64,000 nucleotides of DNA from Streptomyces sp. NBC_01255 (GTDB lineage Bacteria; Actinomycetota; Actinomycetes; Streptomycetales; Streptomycetaceae): positions 6,758,001-6,822,000 of the forward strand of contig NZ_CP108474.1 of assembly GCF_036226445.1 (NCBI RefSeq), given 5' to 3'. Numbering within the stretch: position 1 is the first letter of the stretch; each line of letters begins with the position of its first letter. Positions 55,196-63,888 of the stretch are shown here, piece by piece. The notes beneath the pieces are model-generated. The model ran no database searches. It worked only from the letters and a program-made list of their open reading frames with translations, and had not been told where the DNA came from. The translations under genes and the position numbers were made by a program.

Positions 55196-56818
55196 TTACG
55201 TCGTGTGGCGTCTTGCTCTCAGGGCCAGGGAGAGGGCCAGGACCGTCTGGGGGTCGTCCAGGTCCGTGCCCAGGAGTTCGGAGATGCGGGCCAGGCGGTT
55301 GTAGAGGGTCTGGCGGTTGAGGTGGAGTTCGCGGGCCGTCTCCGCCTTGCGGCCCGCGTGGGCCAGGTACGTCTCCAGCGTCGGCAGCAGCGGCGGCCGG
55401 GACGTGCGGTCGTGGTCGCGGAGCGGGCCGATCGCACGGTCCACGAAGGCCGCCAGGTCAGGGTGGTCCCGCAGGCGCCACAGGAGGAGGTCGATGTCCA
55501 GGCGGCGGGCGTCGTACCAGGGGAGTTCCGAGAGGCCCTCCGCCGCCGTCGCCGTCTCCGCCGCGTGCCGCAGGCCCGCCGACGCCGCCGCCCAGCTTCC
55601 GGCGACGCCCACGACGACCACCGGCGGGTGGACGCCCGCACGTTCCAGACCGGCCCGCTCCACGCCCGCGCGGAGCGCCGCCGCGACCCGGTCCGCGACG
55701 GCCGTGCGCTCCGACTCCGAGCGCAGGCCCAGGAGGAGGGGGACCCGGCCCTCTACCGGGCGGACGCCCAGGAGGACGGGGACGCCCACCGAGGAGAGTT
55801 CTTCGAGGACCGCTCGGGCCAGGAGGGCCCAGTTGCCCGACGGGGAGAGTTCCGAGGCCAGACGCATGACCACCGGCAGCAGCGGGCCGTCGCCCGGTTT
55901 GAAGCCGAGGACCCGGGCCTGGGCGGGGGCGGCCTCCGCCGTGATCCGGCCCTCCGCCAGGTCCGTCAGGAAGTCGCCCCGGCCGCGTGCGGCCAGCTCC
56001 TCCTCCTGGCGCGCCTGCATGAGGACCACCGCCAGGATGCCCGCCGCCCGCTCGGCCGCCATCCGGTGGACGGGGGAGAGGGCGCCGGAGACCGCGAGGA
56101 GGACCAGGCGGGCCCGGACCGAGCCCGTACCGGGGCCGCCGCCGGGCACGTCGACGAGGACCGTACCGGTGGGCGGGCCGGATTCGCGGGCCGCGCGCTG
56201 GCCGCGCAGCCCGTCCCACACCTGGAGCGGGTCGGCGGGGCCGGCCTCGGTGCCCGCCGCGTACAGCAGCTGGCCGTCGGCGGTCTCCAGGAAGACCGGG
56301 TTCGCGGCGAAGTCGGACAGGATGCGCAGGACCTGCGGGATCCCGCCGCCGCCGAGCAGGGCCTCCGTGCACTGCCGGTGGACCTCCTCGGCCTGGCGGA
56401 GGAGCGCGTAGTGGCCGTTGACGATCTCGGTGTGGATCTCCTCCGTGACGGCGACGAAGGGGACCTCGCGGTGGAGCTGGACGAGGGGCAGCCCCGCCGC
56501 CCGCGCGGTCTCCACTATCGTCGCCGGGAGGCGGGCGAAGCGCGGGCCCAGTTCGACGACGAGCGCCGCGATGCCCCGGTCGGCGAGCCGGCGGACGAAG
56601 GCCCGCTGCTCGGCCGGGCGGGTGCCCAGACCGAGCCCCGTCGTGAGGAGCAGTTCGCCGCCCTTGAGCAGCGACGCGATGTTCGGCACCTCGCCGGCGT
56701 GCACCCAGCGCACCGTGCGGTGCAGCCGGTCCGCGCCGGCGACGACCTCCGGGAGCCCGCCGCGCAGCCCCGGGAGTTCGAGTGCCCGCTGCACGGTGAT
56801 CCCGCCCTGATTGTCCAT
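55196..56818 (-). CDS. PucR family transcriptional regulator
   Basis: The start at the ATG ending 56818 (MDNQGGITVQRAL) gives 540 residues; the very long open frame further upstream is a GC shadow. Domain order: N-terminal purine-catabolism PucR domain (about 8-125; VRWVHAGEVPNIASLLKGGELLLTTG), a variable middle region, and the C-terminal helix-turn-helix of the PucR/CdaR type (LETYLAHAGRKAETARELHLNRQTLYNRLARISELLG, about 487-523). These regulators respond to nitrogen or amine metabolites. It is divergent from an amine permease gene with about 160 bp and an inverted repeat between them. Confidence 0.92.
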   Translation of the reverse strand: MDNQGGITVQRALELPGLRGGLPEVVAGADRLHRTVRWVHAGEVPNIASLLKGGELLLTTGLGLGTRPAEQRAFVRRLADRGIAALVVELGPRFARLPATIVETARAAGLPLVQLHREVPFVAVTEEIHTEIVNGHYALLRQAEEVHRQCTEALLGGGGIPQVLRILSDFAANPVFLETADGQLLYAAGTEAGPADPLQVWDGLRGQRAARESGPPTGTVLVDVPGGGPGTGSVRARLVLLAVSGALSPVHRMAAERAAGILAVVLMQARQEEELAARGRGDFLTDLAEGRITAEAAPAQARVLGFKPGDGPLLPVVMRLASELSPSGNWALLARAVLEELSSVGVPVLLGVRPVEGRVPLLLGLRSESERTAVADRVAAALRAGVERAGLERAGVHPPVVVVGVAGSWAAASAGLRHAAETATAAEGLSELPWYDARRLDIDLLLWRLRDHPDLAAFVDRAIGPLRDHDRTSRPPLLPTLETYLAHAGRKAETARELHLNRQTLYNRLARISELLGTDLDDPQTVLALSLALRARRHTT

Positions 56819-56893
56819 GGGCCCGGACGCTACCCCGCGTCCGCGTTCCGGTGACATCACCCCACGGTTACGGGACCGGACACTTCGTACATC

Positions 56894-56914
56894 GGGGCGA
56901 CAACTCGTCGCCCC
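56894..56914. promoter_or_regulatory. Inverted repeat in the PucR/APC permease divergent region
   Basis: GGGGCGAC-AACTC-GTCGCCCC is a perfect 8+5+8 inverted repeat, 76 bp from the PucR start and 67 bp from the permease start. It is a likely PucR operator. Confidence 0.5.
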
Positions 56915-56980
56915 ATGGCGGGAATTGTGCGACCGCATGTCGATTGTGGCCTGCATCACACGCGAGGATGCTCTCGCGCC

Positions 56981-58495
56981 ATGGCAAAGAACTCCACCCC
57001 AGAGGTCCACCGGCTGAAGGCGAACTCCGTCGGTCTGGTCGGCGTCGTCTTCATGGCCGTGGCCACCGCGGCCCCGATCACCGCGATGACCGGCAACCTC
57101 CCCATCGCCGTCGGCTTCGGCAACGGCACCGGCGCACCCGCCGGCTATCTCTTCGCGACGCTCGTCCTGACCGTCTTCTCCGTCGGCTACGTCGCCATGG
57201 CCAAGCGGATCACGGCCGCGGGCGCCTTCTACGGCTACATCTCGCACGGTCTCGGCCGGATCGCCGGCATGGCCTCCGGCATGCTCGCGGTCCTCGCGTA
57301 CATCGTCTTCGAGGCCTCGATCGTCGGCGTCTTCGCGTACTTCGCCAAGACGACGGTCGCCGATCAGCTCGGCGTCGACATTCCGTGGATCCTGTACGCG
57401 GCGGTCATGCTGGCCGTGACGGCCGTCCTCTCGTACTTCGACATCAACCTGACCGCCAAGGCGCTCGGCGTGATGCTCATCGCGGAGATCGCGGTCCTCT
57501 TCGCGGTCGCCACCGCCGTGCTGATCGCCGGCGGCGGGCCCGACGGCATCCCGGTCGAGCCGATCAACCCCGTGAACGCCTTCACCGGCACCTCGGCGGG
57601 GCTCGGACTCTTCTTCGCCTTCTGGTCCTGGGTCGGCTTCGAGTCGACCGCGATGTACGGGGAGGAGTCGCGCAACCCGAAGAAGGTCATCCCGCGCGCC
57701 ACGCTGATCTCCGTCATCGGCGTCGGCCTCTTCTACATCTACGTGTCGTGGATGACGATCGCCGGAAACGGCCTCGCCGGGTCCGTGAAGCTGTCCGCCT
57801 CCGCCTCGCCGCTCGACCTGTTCTTCGCCCCCACCCAGTCCTTCATCGGCGCCTGGGCCGTCGACGCCTTCCAGTGGCTGCTGCTGACCGGCTCCTTCGC
57901 CTGCGGCATGGCCTTCCACCAGTGCGCGTCGCGCTACCTGTACGCCATCGGCCGCGAGGGCTTCCTCCACCCGGCGCTCGGCCGCACCCACAGGCGGTAC
58001 GGCTCGCCGTACATCGCCTCCTACGTGCAGAGCGCGATCGCCGTCGGCCTCGTCGTCGCCTTCTGGCTCACCGGCCAGGACCCGTACATCCACCTCTACA
58101 CGCTGCTCGCGATCCTCGGCACGATGGCGATCCTCATCGTCCAGACCCTCTGCTCCTTCGCCGTCATCGGCTACTTCCGCAAGAACCACCCCGAGGACCG
58201 GCACTGGTTCAGGACCCTCACCGCCCCGCTCCTCGGCGGCATCGGCATGATCGCCGTCGTCGTCCTGCTGGTCGTCAACATGGAGACCGCGGCCGGTCTC
58301 GCCGCCGACTCCCTCTTCTTCAAGGCGATCCCGTGGATCGTCGGCGTGGTCTTCTTCGGCGGCCTCGGCCTCGGCTTCTACCTCAAGGCCAAGCGGCCCG
58401 AGCGCTACGAGATCATCGGCCGGATCGTCCTGGAGGACGCGACCGAGCGCCCCGCCGAGCCGGCCCCCGCTCCCGCCGCCGCAACCCAGAGCTGA
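56981..58495 (+). CDS. APC family amino acid/polyamine permease
   Basis: The start at 56981 (MAKNSTPEVHRLKANSVGL) gives 504 residues. The protein has about 12 helices and APC-family signatures: GLVGVVFMAVATAAPITAMTGNLP (TM1, with the unwound Gly region) and FFAFWSWVGFESTAMYGEESRNPKKVIPRA (about 205-232). It likely imports an amine or amino acid. The next gene encodes an amine oxidase, and the divergent PucR protein probably controls both. A 20-residue Ala/Pro tail ends the protein. Confidence 0.9.
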   Translation: MAKNSTPEVHRLKANSVGLVGVVFMAVATAAPITAMTGNLPIAVGFGNGTGAPAGYLFATLVLTVFSVGYVAMAKRITAAGAFYGYISHGLGRIAGMASGMLAVLAYIVFEASIVGVFAYFAKTTVADQLGVDIPWILYAAVMLAVTAVLSYFDINLTAKALGVMLIAEIAVLFAVATAVLIAGGGPDGIPVEPINPVNAFTGTSAGLGLFFAFWSWVGFESTAMYGEESRNPKKVIPRATLISVIGVGLFYIYVSWMTIAGNGLAGSVKLSASASPLDLFFAPTQSFIGAWAVDAFQWLLLTGSFACGMAFHQCASRYLYAIGREGFLHPALGRTHRRYGSPYIASYVQSAIAVGLVVAFWLTGQDPYIHLYTLLAILGTMAILIVQTLCSFAVIGYFRKNHPEDRHWFRTLTAPLLGGIGMIAVVVLLVVNMETAAGLAADSLFFKAIPWIVGVVFFGGLGLGFYLKAKRPERYEIIGRIVLEDATERPAEPAPAPAAATQS

Positions 58496-58592
58496 ATCCC
58501 CGCTGTACGCCGGAGCCGATTCCCCCGTCGTACCCAGAGCCGCATCCCCGTCGTACCGCAGAGCCGATTCCCCCTTCTCCCAGGAGCGCTCC
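58496..58592 (+). repeat. Imperfect tandem repeat between permease and amine oxidase genes
   Basis: GAGCCGATTCCCC/CGTCGTACC-type units of about 24-27 bp occur three times (core GAGCCG[CA]ATCCCC near 58515, 58538 and 58561). No gene lies here. The repeats end at CTTCTCCCAGGAG, the ribosome site of the oxidase gene. Confidence 0.7.
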
Positions 58593-60245
58593 ATGGCACG
58601 CACCAACCCGATGCACCTCCTGAAGCGTCTCGCCGCCGAGCACGCCGACGCCCGGCGGCTGTCCCTGCCCGTCGACGAGCTCAGAGGCATGAGAGCCGAC
58701 GCCCTCGGGCGCCGCTCCCTGCTCACGTACGCGGCCGCCGCCGGTCTCGCCGTCGGCGCCGCCGGGGCCGCCGGCCTGGGCGGGGCCGTCCCCGCCCGCG
58801 CCGCCACCCCGGACCCGCCCGTCAAGAGCACCGCCAGGGTCGCCGTCGTCGGGGCCGGGATATCCGGCCTCACCGCCGCGCTCACCCTCCAGGACGCCGG
58901 CCTGAGCCCCGTCCTCTACGAGGCCAATCCCTCGCGGGTCGGCGGCCGCATGTGGACCCAGCGCACCCACTGGGCGTACGGCCAGACCTCCGAGATCGGC
59001 GGAGAGCTGATCGACACCAGCCACAAGAAGATCCTTGAGCTCTGCCGCCGCTTCGACCTCGACGTCGAGGACTTCCTCGGCGGCGGACCCAACGGAGCCG
59101 AGGAGGTCCTCTGGTTCGACGGCGCCTACTACCCGCGCCACCAGGCCGACGAGGACTTCAACGGGGTCTACCAGGCGCTGCGCCGCCACCTCTCCGAGGC
59201 GGGCGAGGTCTTCTGGAACCAGACCACCCCCACCGGTACCGCCCTCGACGACATGTCCGTGTACGAGTGGATCGAGACCCGGGTCCCGGGCGGCCACTCC
59301 TCGCCCCTCGGCAAGTTCATCGACGTCGCCTACAACGTCGAGTACGGCGCCGACACCACCGAACAGTCCTCACTCGCCCTCGTCCTGCTCATGGGCTACC
59401 AGACCAATCCGGGCAACTTCAACATCTGGGGCCTGTCCAACGAGCGGTACCACATCGTCGGCGGCAACGATCAGCTCCCGAACGCCATCGCCGGGGCCCT
59501 CGCCCCCGGCACCCTGCGCCGGGGCTGGTCCCTGACCGCCGTACGAGCCAACGCCGACGGCACGCAGACGCTGACCTTCACCGAGGCCGGCGCGACCCGG
59601 ACCGTCACCGCCGACCACACGATCCTCTGTCTCCCGCTGCCGGTCCTGCAGCAGCTCGACCTCTCCCAGGCGGGCTTCGACCCGCTCATGCGGAACCTGC
59701 TGCGAGACGCCCGCATGGGCCACTGCACCAAGCTCAACATGCAGTTCGGCACCCGCCCCTGGCGCGGCACCGGCCCCTGGCCCGGGGTCTCCGCCGGAGA
59801 CTGCTTCACCGACAGCGAGGTCCAGCAGACCTGGGACACCACCAAGCTCCAGGGCGGCACCGGCGGCATCCTCATCCAGTACGGCGGGGGCAGCCTGGCC
59901 CGGAACCTGAACCCGGCCGGGCCGTTCTCCACCGAGTCCGACCCGTACGTGCGCGGCCTCGTCACCCGCTACCTCGCGGGCATCGACGCCTTCTTCCCCG
60001 GCACCTCCCGCGCGTACACGGGCCGCGCCCAGCTTTCCGCCTGGCACAAGAACCCGTACGCGCTCGGCGCGTACTCCTGTTGGCCCGTCGGCTACCTCCA
60101 CAGGTACGCGGGGTACGAGGGCACGGCACAGGGGAACGTCCACATCGGCGGCGAGCACTGCAGCTACGACTTCCAGGGCTTCATGGAGGGCGGGGCCACG
60201 GAGGGCGAGCGGGCCGCCAAGGAGGTGATCGACGCGCTGCGGTGA
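58593..60245 (+). CDS. Flavin monoamine oxidase family protein, probably Tat-exported
   Basis: The 550-residue protein starts 97 bp behind the permease gene with CAGGAG upstream. Near residue 41 an LGRRSLLTYAAAAGLAVG stretch resembles a Tat signal preceded by a long n-region. The FAD-binding motif VAVVGAGISGLTAALTLQDAG (about 87-107) with EANPSRVGGRMWT follows. The C-terminal FAD segment is YEGTAQGNVHIGGEHCSYDFQGFMEGG. It oxidises a primary or cyclic amine, or an L-amino acid, releasing H2O2 and ammonia. With permease and regulator it forms a likely amine-utilisation set. Confidence 0.88.
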   Translation: MARTNPMHLLKRLAAEHADARRLSLPVDELRGMRADALGRRSLLTYAAAAGLAVGAAGAAGLGGAVPARAATPDPPVKSTARVAVVGAGISGLTAALTLQDAGLSPVLYEANPSRVGGRMWTQRTHWAYGQTSEIGGELIDTSHKKILELCRRFDLDVEDFLGGGPNGAEEVLWFDGAYYPRHQADEDFNGVYQALRRHLSEAGEVFWNQTTPTGTALDDMSVYEWIETRVPGGHSSPLGKFIDVAYNVEYGADTTEQSSLALVLLMGYQTNPGNFNIWGLSNERYHIVGGNDQLPNAIAGALAPGTLRRGWSLTAVRANADGTQTLTFTEAGATRTVTADHTILCLPLPVLQQLDLSQAGFDPLMRNLLRDARMGHCTKLNMQFGTRPWRGTGPWPGVSAGDCFTDSEVQQTWDTTKLQGGTGGILIQYGGGSLARNLNPAGPFSTESDPYVRGLVTRYLAGIDAFFPGTSRAYTGRAQLSAWHKNPYALGAYSCWPVGYLHRYAGYEGTAQGNVHIGGEHCSYDFQGFMEGGATEGERAAKEVIDALR

Positions 60246-60251
60246 GCCGGC

Positions 60252-61634
60252 TCAGCCGGCCGGCACGATGTTCTGGTTGAAGCGGAACACGTTGTCGGGG
60301 TCGTACTCGGCCTTCACGGCGGCGAGCCGGCGGTAGTTCTCCTCACCGAAGGAGGAGACGATCCGCTGCTCGCCCTCGGCGCCGATGAAGTTCAGGTACG
60401 TCGCGTCGAGGGCCCACGGCCGCGCGTCGGCCCGCACGTCGTGGACCCACTGCTTCGCCTGCTCGTCGTACGCGGGGTCCTCCCAGGTCGCGAACGGGTG
60501 GACCGCCCAGGGGGCGGTGCGCCACGGCTGCGGGTACCCGGAGGACCCCGCGGCCACGGCCCCGCCCATCAGGAACAGCACGTGCTGGGTGGCGGTCGAC
60601 GCCGGGATCCGCGCACCGCGGTCGCAGAAGACGTCCACGGCCTCGTCGGGGAAGTCCCGCAGGTACTCGGCCGACCAGTAGTTCCGCAGCCCCGGCGGAT
60701 CGTCGAGCATCGACTGCAGGTCCACGTACGGGATGTCCGTGACGACCTCGACAACGGGCTTCAACGCGAACAGCGGCGCCGCGAACTCACGGAGCTCGGA
60801 GACCGGGCCGGTGTACGTGAACAGTGTCCCGCAGACCAGCCTGCCGACCAGCTCCTCGGGAACGAACGGCTCCGGGGGCGCGGGCATGTAGATCGCGCCG
60901 CCGCCCATCTCGTCCGGCGCGCGGGCGCCGAGATCGCGGAAGGTGCGCACCACCTCGGGCGCGTTGTCGGGCAGGAAGAACAGCATCGCGACGCTCATCC
61001 GGGGCAGCGGGTGCAGCCGCATCGTCAGCGAGGTCGCCACCCCGAAGTTGCCGCCGCCGCCGTGCAGCGCCCAGAACAGCTCCGGGTTCTCCTCCGCGTC
61101 CGTGTGGACGTGCTTGCCCTCGGCGGTGATCAGGTCGGCGGCGAGCAGGTTGTCGCTGGCAAGACCGAACTTCCGCTCCAGCCAGCCCGAGCCGCCGCCC
61201 AGCGTGAACCCGCCGACGCCCGTGGTGGACACCCGCCCGCCGGTGGTCGCCACGTGGAACGGCTGGCACGCGTGGTCCAGGTGGGCCATGGTCGCCCCAC
61301 CCTCCACCCGTACCGTCATGTCCTCCGGGTCCACGACGACACCGTGCATCCGGCGGAGGTCGACGATCAGCGCGCCGTCGATCATGGAGGCCCCGGCGAC
61401 GCTGTGCCCGCCGCCGCGCACCGCGATCGGCAGCTCGGCCTCGCGGCCGAACAGGATCGCGTTGGACACGTCGGCCTGGCCTGCACACTGGGCGATCACC
61501 GACGGGCGCCGGTCGATCATGCCGTTGTGCAGCGCACGCGCCTCGTCGTAGCCCGGATCGCCGGGGACGAGCACCTCACCGGCCAGGTCCTCGACCAGTC
61601 CGGCAAGGGCGCTTTCGGAGACGTGGGGACCCAT
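60252..61634 (-). CDS. FAD-linked oxidase, berberine-bridge-enzyme type
   Basis: The start at the ATG ending 61634 (MGPHVSESALAGL) gives 460 residues and follows GAAGGGGG. The PCMH FAD domain has PIAVRGGGHSVAGASM (about 68-83; the His is the usual covalent FAD anchor) and GFTLGGGSGWLERKFGLASDNLLAADLITAEG (about 135-166). At the second anchor position of bicovalent enzymes a Ser (GLASDN) replaces Cys, so a single covalent link is expected. The C-terminal BBE motif is YDPDNVFRFNQNI. It oxidises a sugar, alcohol or secondary metabolite with O2. It is convergent with the amine oxidase gene, 6 bp apart. Confidence 0.9.
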   Translation of the reverse strand: MGPHVSESALAGLVEDLAGEVLVPGDPGYDEARALHNGMIDRRPSVIAQCAGQADVSNAILFGREAELPIAVRGGGHSVAGASMIDGALIVDLRRMHGVVVDPEDMTVRVEGGATMAHLDHACQPFHVATTGGRVSTTGVGGFTLGGGSGWLERKFGLASDNLLAADLITAEGKHVHTDAEENPELFWALHGGGGNFGVATSLTMRLHPLPRMSVAMLFFLPDNAPEVVRTFRDLGARAPDEMGGGAIYMPAPPEPFVPEELVGRLVCGTLFTYTGPVSELREFAAPLFALKPVVEVVTDIPYVDLQSMLDDPPGLRNYWSAEYLRDFPDEAVDVFCDRGARIPASTATQHVLFLMGGAVAAGSSGYPQPWRTAPWAVHPFATWEDPAYDEQAKQWVHDVRADARPWALDATYLNFIGAEGEQRIVSSFGEENYRRLAAVKAEYDPDNVFRFNQNIVPAG

Positions 61635-61709
61635 CAGAGCCCCCCCTTCGTACGGGGGACGGGACCCTCTCATCGTAGGTCCGGGTGCTGTCCCCCGCGC
61701 GGGGCTGCG

Positions 61710-63521
61710 TCAGCCGCCGTACGCCCCGCTGGCCGTCAGGCGCAGCGCGGTGTCGATCAGCGGGACGTGGCTGAACGCCTGCGGGAAGTTCCCCACCTGG
61801 CGCTGGAGCCGCGGGTCCCACTCCTCGGCGAGCAGCCCGAGGTCGTTGCGGAGGGAGAGCAGCTTCTCGAAGAGCGTGCGGGCCTCGTCGACCCGGCCGA
61901 TCATCGCCAGGTCGTCGGCGAGCCAGAACGAGCAGGCGAGGAACGCGCCCTCGTCGCCCTCCAGACCGTCGACGCCGGCCTCCTCGCCGGCCGTCGGGTA
62001 GCGCAGCACGAAGCCGTCCTCCGTGGACAGCTCCCGCTGGATCGCCTCGATCGTGCCGATGACCCGCTTGTCGTCCGGCGGCAGGAAGCCCATCTGCGGA
62101 ATCAGCAGCAGCGAGGCGTCGAGCTCCTTGGAGCCGTACGACTGCGTGAACGTGTTCCGCTCCGGGTCGTAGCCCTTCTCGCAGACGTCCCGGTGGATCT
62201 CGTCGCGCAGCTCGCGCCAGCGCTCCAGCGGGCCGTCGGCGTCCCCGGATTCGATGAGCTTGATCGTGCGGTCGACGGCCACCCAGGCCATCACCTTGGA
62301 GTGGGTGAAGTGGCGGCGCGGGCCGCGGACCTCCCAGATGCCCTCGTCGGGCTGGTCCCAGTGGGTCTCCAGGTACCTGATGAGCTTCAGCTGGAGCAGC
62401 GAGGCGTAGTCGTTGCGGGAGAGACCCGTCATGTGCGCGAGGTGGAGGGCCTCGGTGACCTCGCCGTAGACGTCCAGCTGGAGCTGGTTGGCGGCGCCGT
62501 TGCCGACCCGGACCGGGCCGGAGTTCTCGTACCCCGGGAGCCAGTCGAGCTCCGCCTCGCCGAGCTCCCGCTCGCCCGCGATGCCGTACATGATCTGGAG
62601 GTTCTCGGGGTCGCCCGCGACCGCGCGGAGCAGCCAGTCCCGCCAGGCGCGGGCCTCCTCGCGGTAGCCGGTGCGCAGCATCGAGGAGAGGGTGATCGCC
62701 GCATCCCGCAGCCAGGTGTAGCGGTAGTCCCAGTTGCGGACGCCGCCGATCTCCTCGGGCAGCGAGGTGGTCGGCGCGGCGACGATCCCGCCGGTCGGCG
62801 CGTACGTCAGCGCCTTCAGGGTGATCAGCGAGCGGACGACGGCCTCCCGGTAGGGGCCGTGGTACGTGCAGTGCTCGACCCACTCGCGCCAGAAGTCGGC
62901 GGTCGCCTCCAGCGAGCCCTCCGGGTCAGGCAGCGCGGGCGGCTCCTTGTGGGAGGGCTGCCAGGAGAGTGTGAAGGTGATCCGGTCACCGGGGGAGACG
63001 GTGAACTCGGAGTACGTGGTGAGGTCCTCGCCGTGCGTCTCCACGTCCGTGTCCAGCCACACCGAGTCGGGCCCGGCGACGGCGACCGTGCGCTCGCCGA
63101 CCTTGTGGACCCAGGGCACGATCCGGCCGTAGCTGAAGCGCATCCGCAGCGCGGAGCGCATCGCGACCCGGCCGGAGACGCCCTCCACGATCCGGATGAT
63201 CTGCGGGGCGCCGTCGCGCGGAGGCATGAAGTCCGTCACCCGGACCGTGCCGCGCGGGGTGTCCCACTCGGATTCCAGGATCAGCGAGTCGCCCCGGTAG
63301 CGGCGCCGGTCGGCCGGGGGCGGCTCGGCGTCCTCGGACACGGTGGGACCGACCCGCCAGAACCCGTGTTCCTCGGTGCCGAGCAGTCCCGCGAAGACCG
63401 CGTGGGAGTCGAAGCGGGGGAGACACAGCCAGTCGACGCTGCCGTCCCGGCAGACCAGGGCGGCCGTCTGCATGTCTCCGATGAGTGCGTAATCCTCGAT
63501 GCGCCCGGCCACGTGCTTCAC
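61710..63521 (-). CDS. Glycoside hydrolase family 15 protein (glucoamylase/trehalase type)
   Basis: The 603-residue cytosolic protein begins MKHVAGRIEDYALIGDMQTAALVCRDGSVDWLCLPRFDS, the usual start of actinobacterial GH15 trehalase/glucoamylase-like enzymes. An N-terminal beta-sandwich (about 1-230) precedes the (alpha/alpha)6 barrel with GVRNWDYRYTWLRDAA (about 270-285), GDEGAFLACSFWLADDLA (about 525; likely catalytic Glu) and EEWDPRLQRQVGNFPQAFSHVPLI (about 570). No signal peptide is present, so it acts on intracellular alpha-glucosides; trehalose is a reasonable guess. It is 75 bp upstream, on the same strand, of the BBE-type oxidase gene. Confidence 0.92.
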   Translation of the reverse strand: MKHVAGRIEDYALIGDMQTAALVCRDGSVDWLCLPRFDSHAVFAGLLGTEEHGFWRVGPTVSEDAEPPPADRRRYRGDSLILESEWDTPRGTVRVTDFMPPRDGAPQIIRIVEGVSGRVAMRSALRMRFSYGRIVPWVHKVGERTVAVAGPDSVWLDTDVETHGEDLTTYSEFTVSPGDRITFTLSWQPSHKEPPALPDPEGSLEATADFWREWVEHCTYHGPYREAVVRSLITLKALTYAPTGGIVAAPTTSLPEEIGGVRNWDYRYTWLRDAAITLSSMLRTGYREEARAWRDWLLRAVAGDPENLQIMYGIAGERELGEAELDWLPGYENSGPVRVGNGAANQLQLDVYGEVTEALHLAHMTGLSRNDYASLLQLKLIRYLETHWDQPDEGIWEVRGPRRHFTHSKVMAWVAVDRTIKLIESGDADGPLERWRELRDEIHRDVCEKGYDPERNTFTQSYGSKELDASLLLIPQMGFLPPDDKRVIGTIEAIQRELSTEDGFVLRYPTAGEEAGVDGLEGDEGAFLACSFWLADDLAMIGRVDEARTLFEKLLSLRNDLGLLAEEWDPRLQRQVGNFPQAFSHVPLIDTALRLTASGAYGG

Positions 63522-63888
63522 TCCAGTCGAACGGCCACGTCCGCCCCGTGGGGCGCTTGCTCGGATGCGCCGGCTGGGTGTCAGCCGGGTCTGGTTGTCT
63601 CAGCGGTCAAGGGATCGTCGACGAGCGCTCGCGCCGGCCGAGGTGGCGGGGTGGTGCCGCCGGCCGGCCTGCTCGGCGGGCAATGTCCGAGCAGAATACG
63701 TCGCACCCTAGTGACCCGGTGATCACGCGGGTAACGTCGCTGCTCCGATCGGGTGAACAGGCCCGTGACCCCGTCGATGCCCCACCTGACGAATCCCGCC
63801 CCACCCCCTTCCGTAGCCGTCCGTGTACACCCGACTGCCGCGTGTGGCCGGAAGCGGCCTCCCGATGTCGCTGATACCCTGGTACCCC
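63522..63888. other. Intergenic region with candidate operator
   Basis: This 367-bp stretch precedes the minus-strand GH15 gene and a possible plus-strand gene at 63889. GTGACCCG-N9-CGGGTAAC (63711-63735) is an inverted repeat with one mismatch around a GTGATCAC palindrome. TGATACCCT at 63872-63880 could be a -10 for the plus-strand gene. Short frames here are not convincing. Confidence 0.45.
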
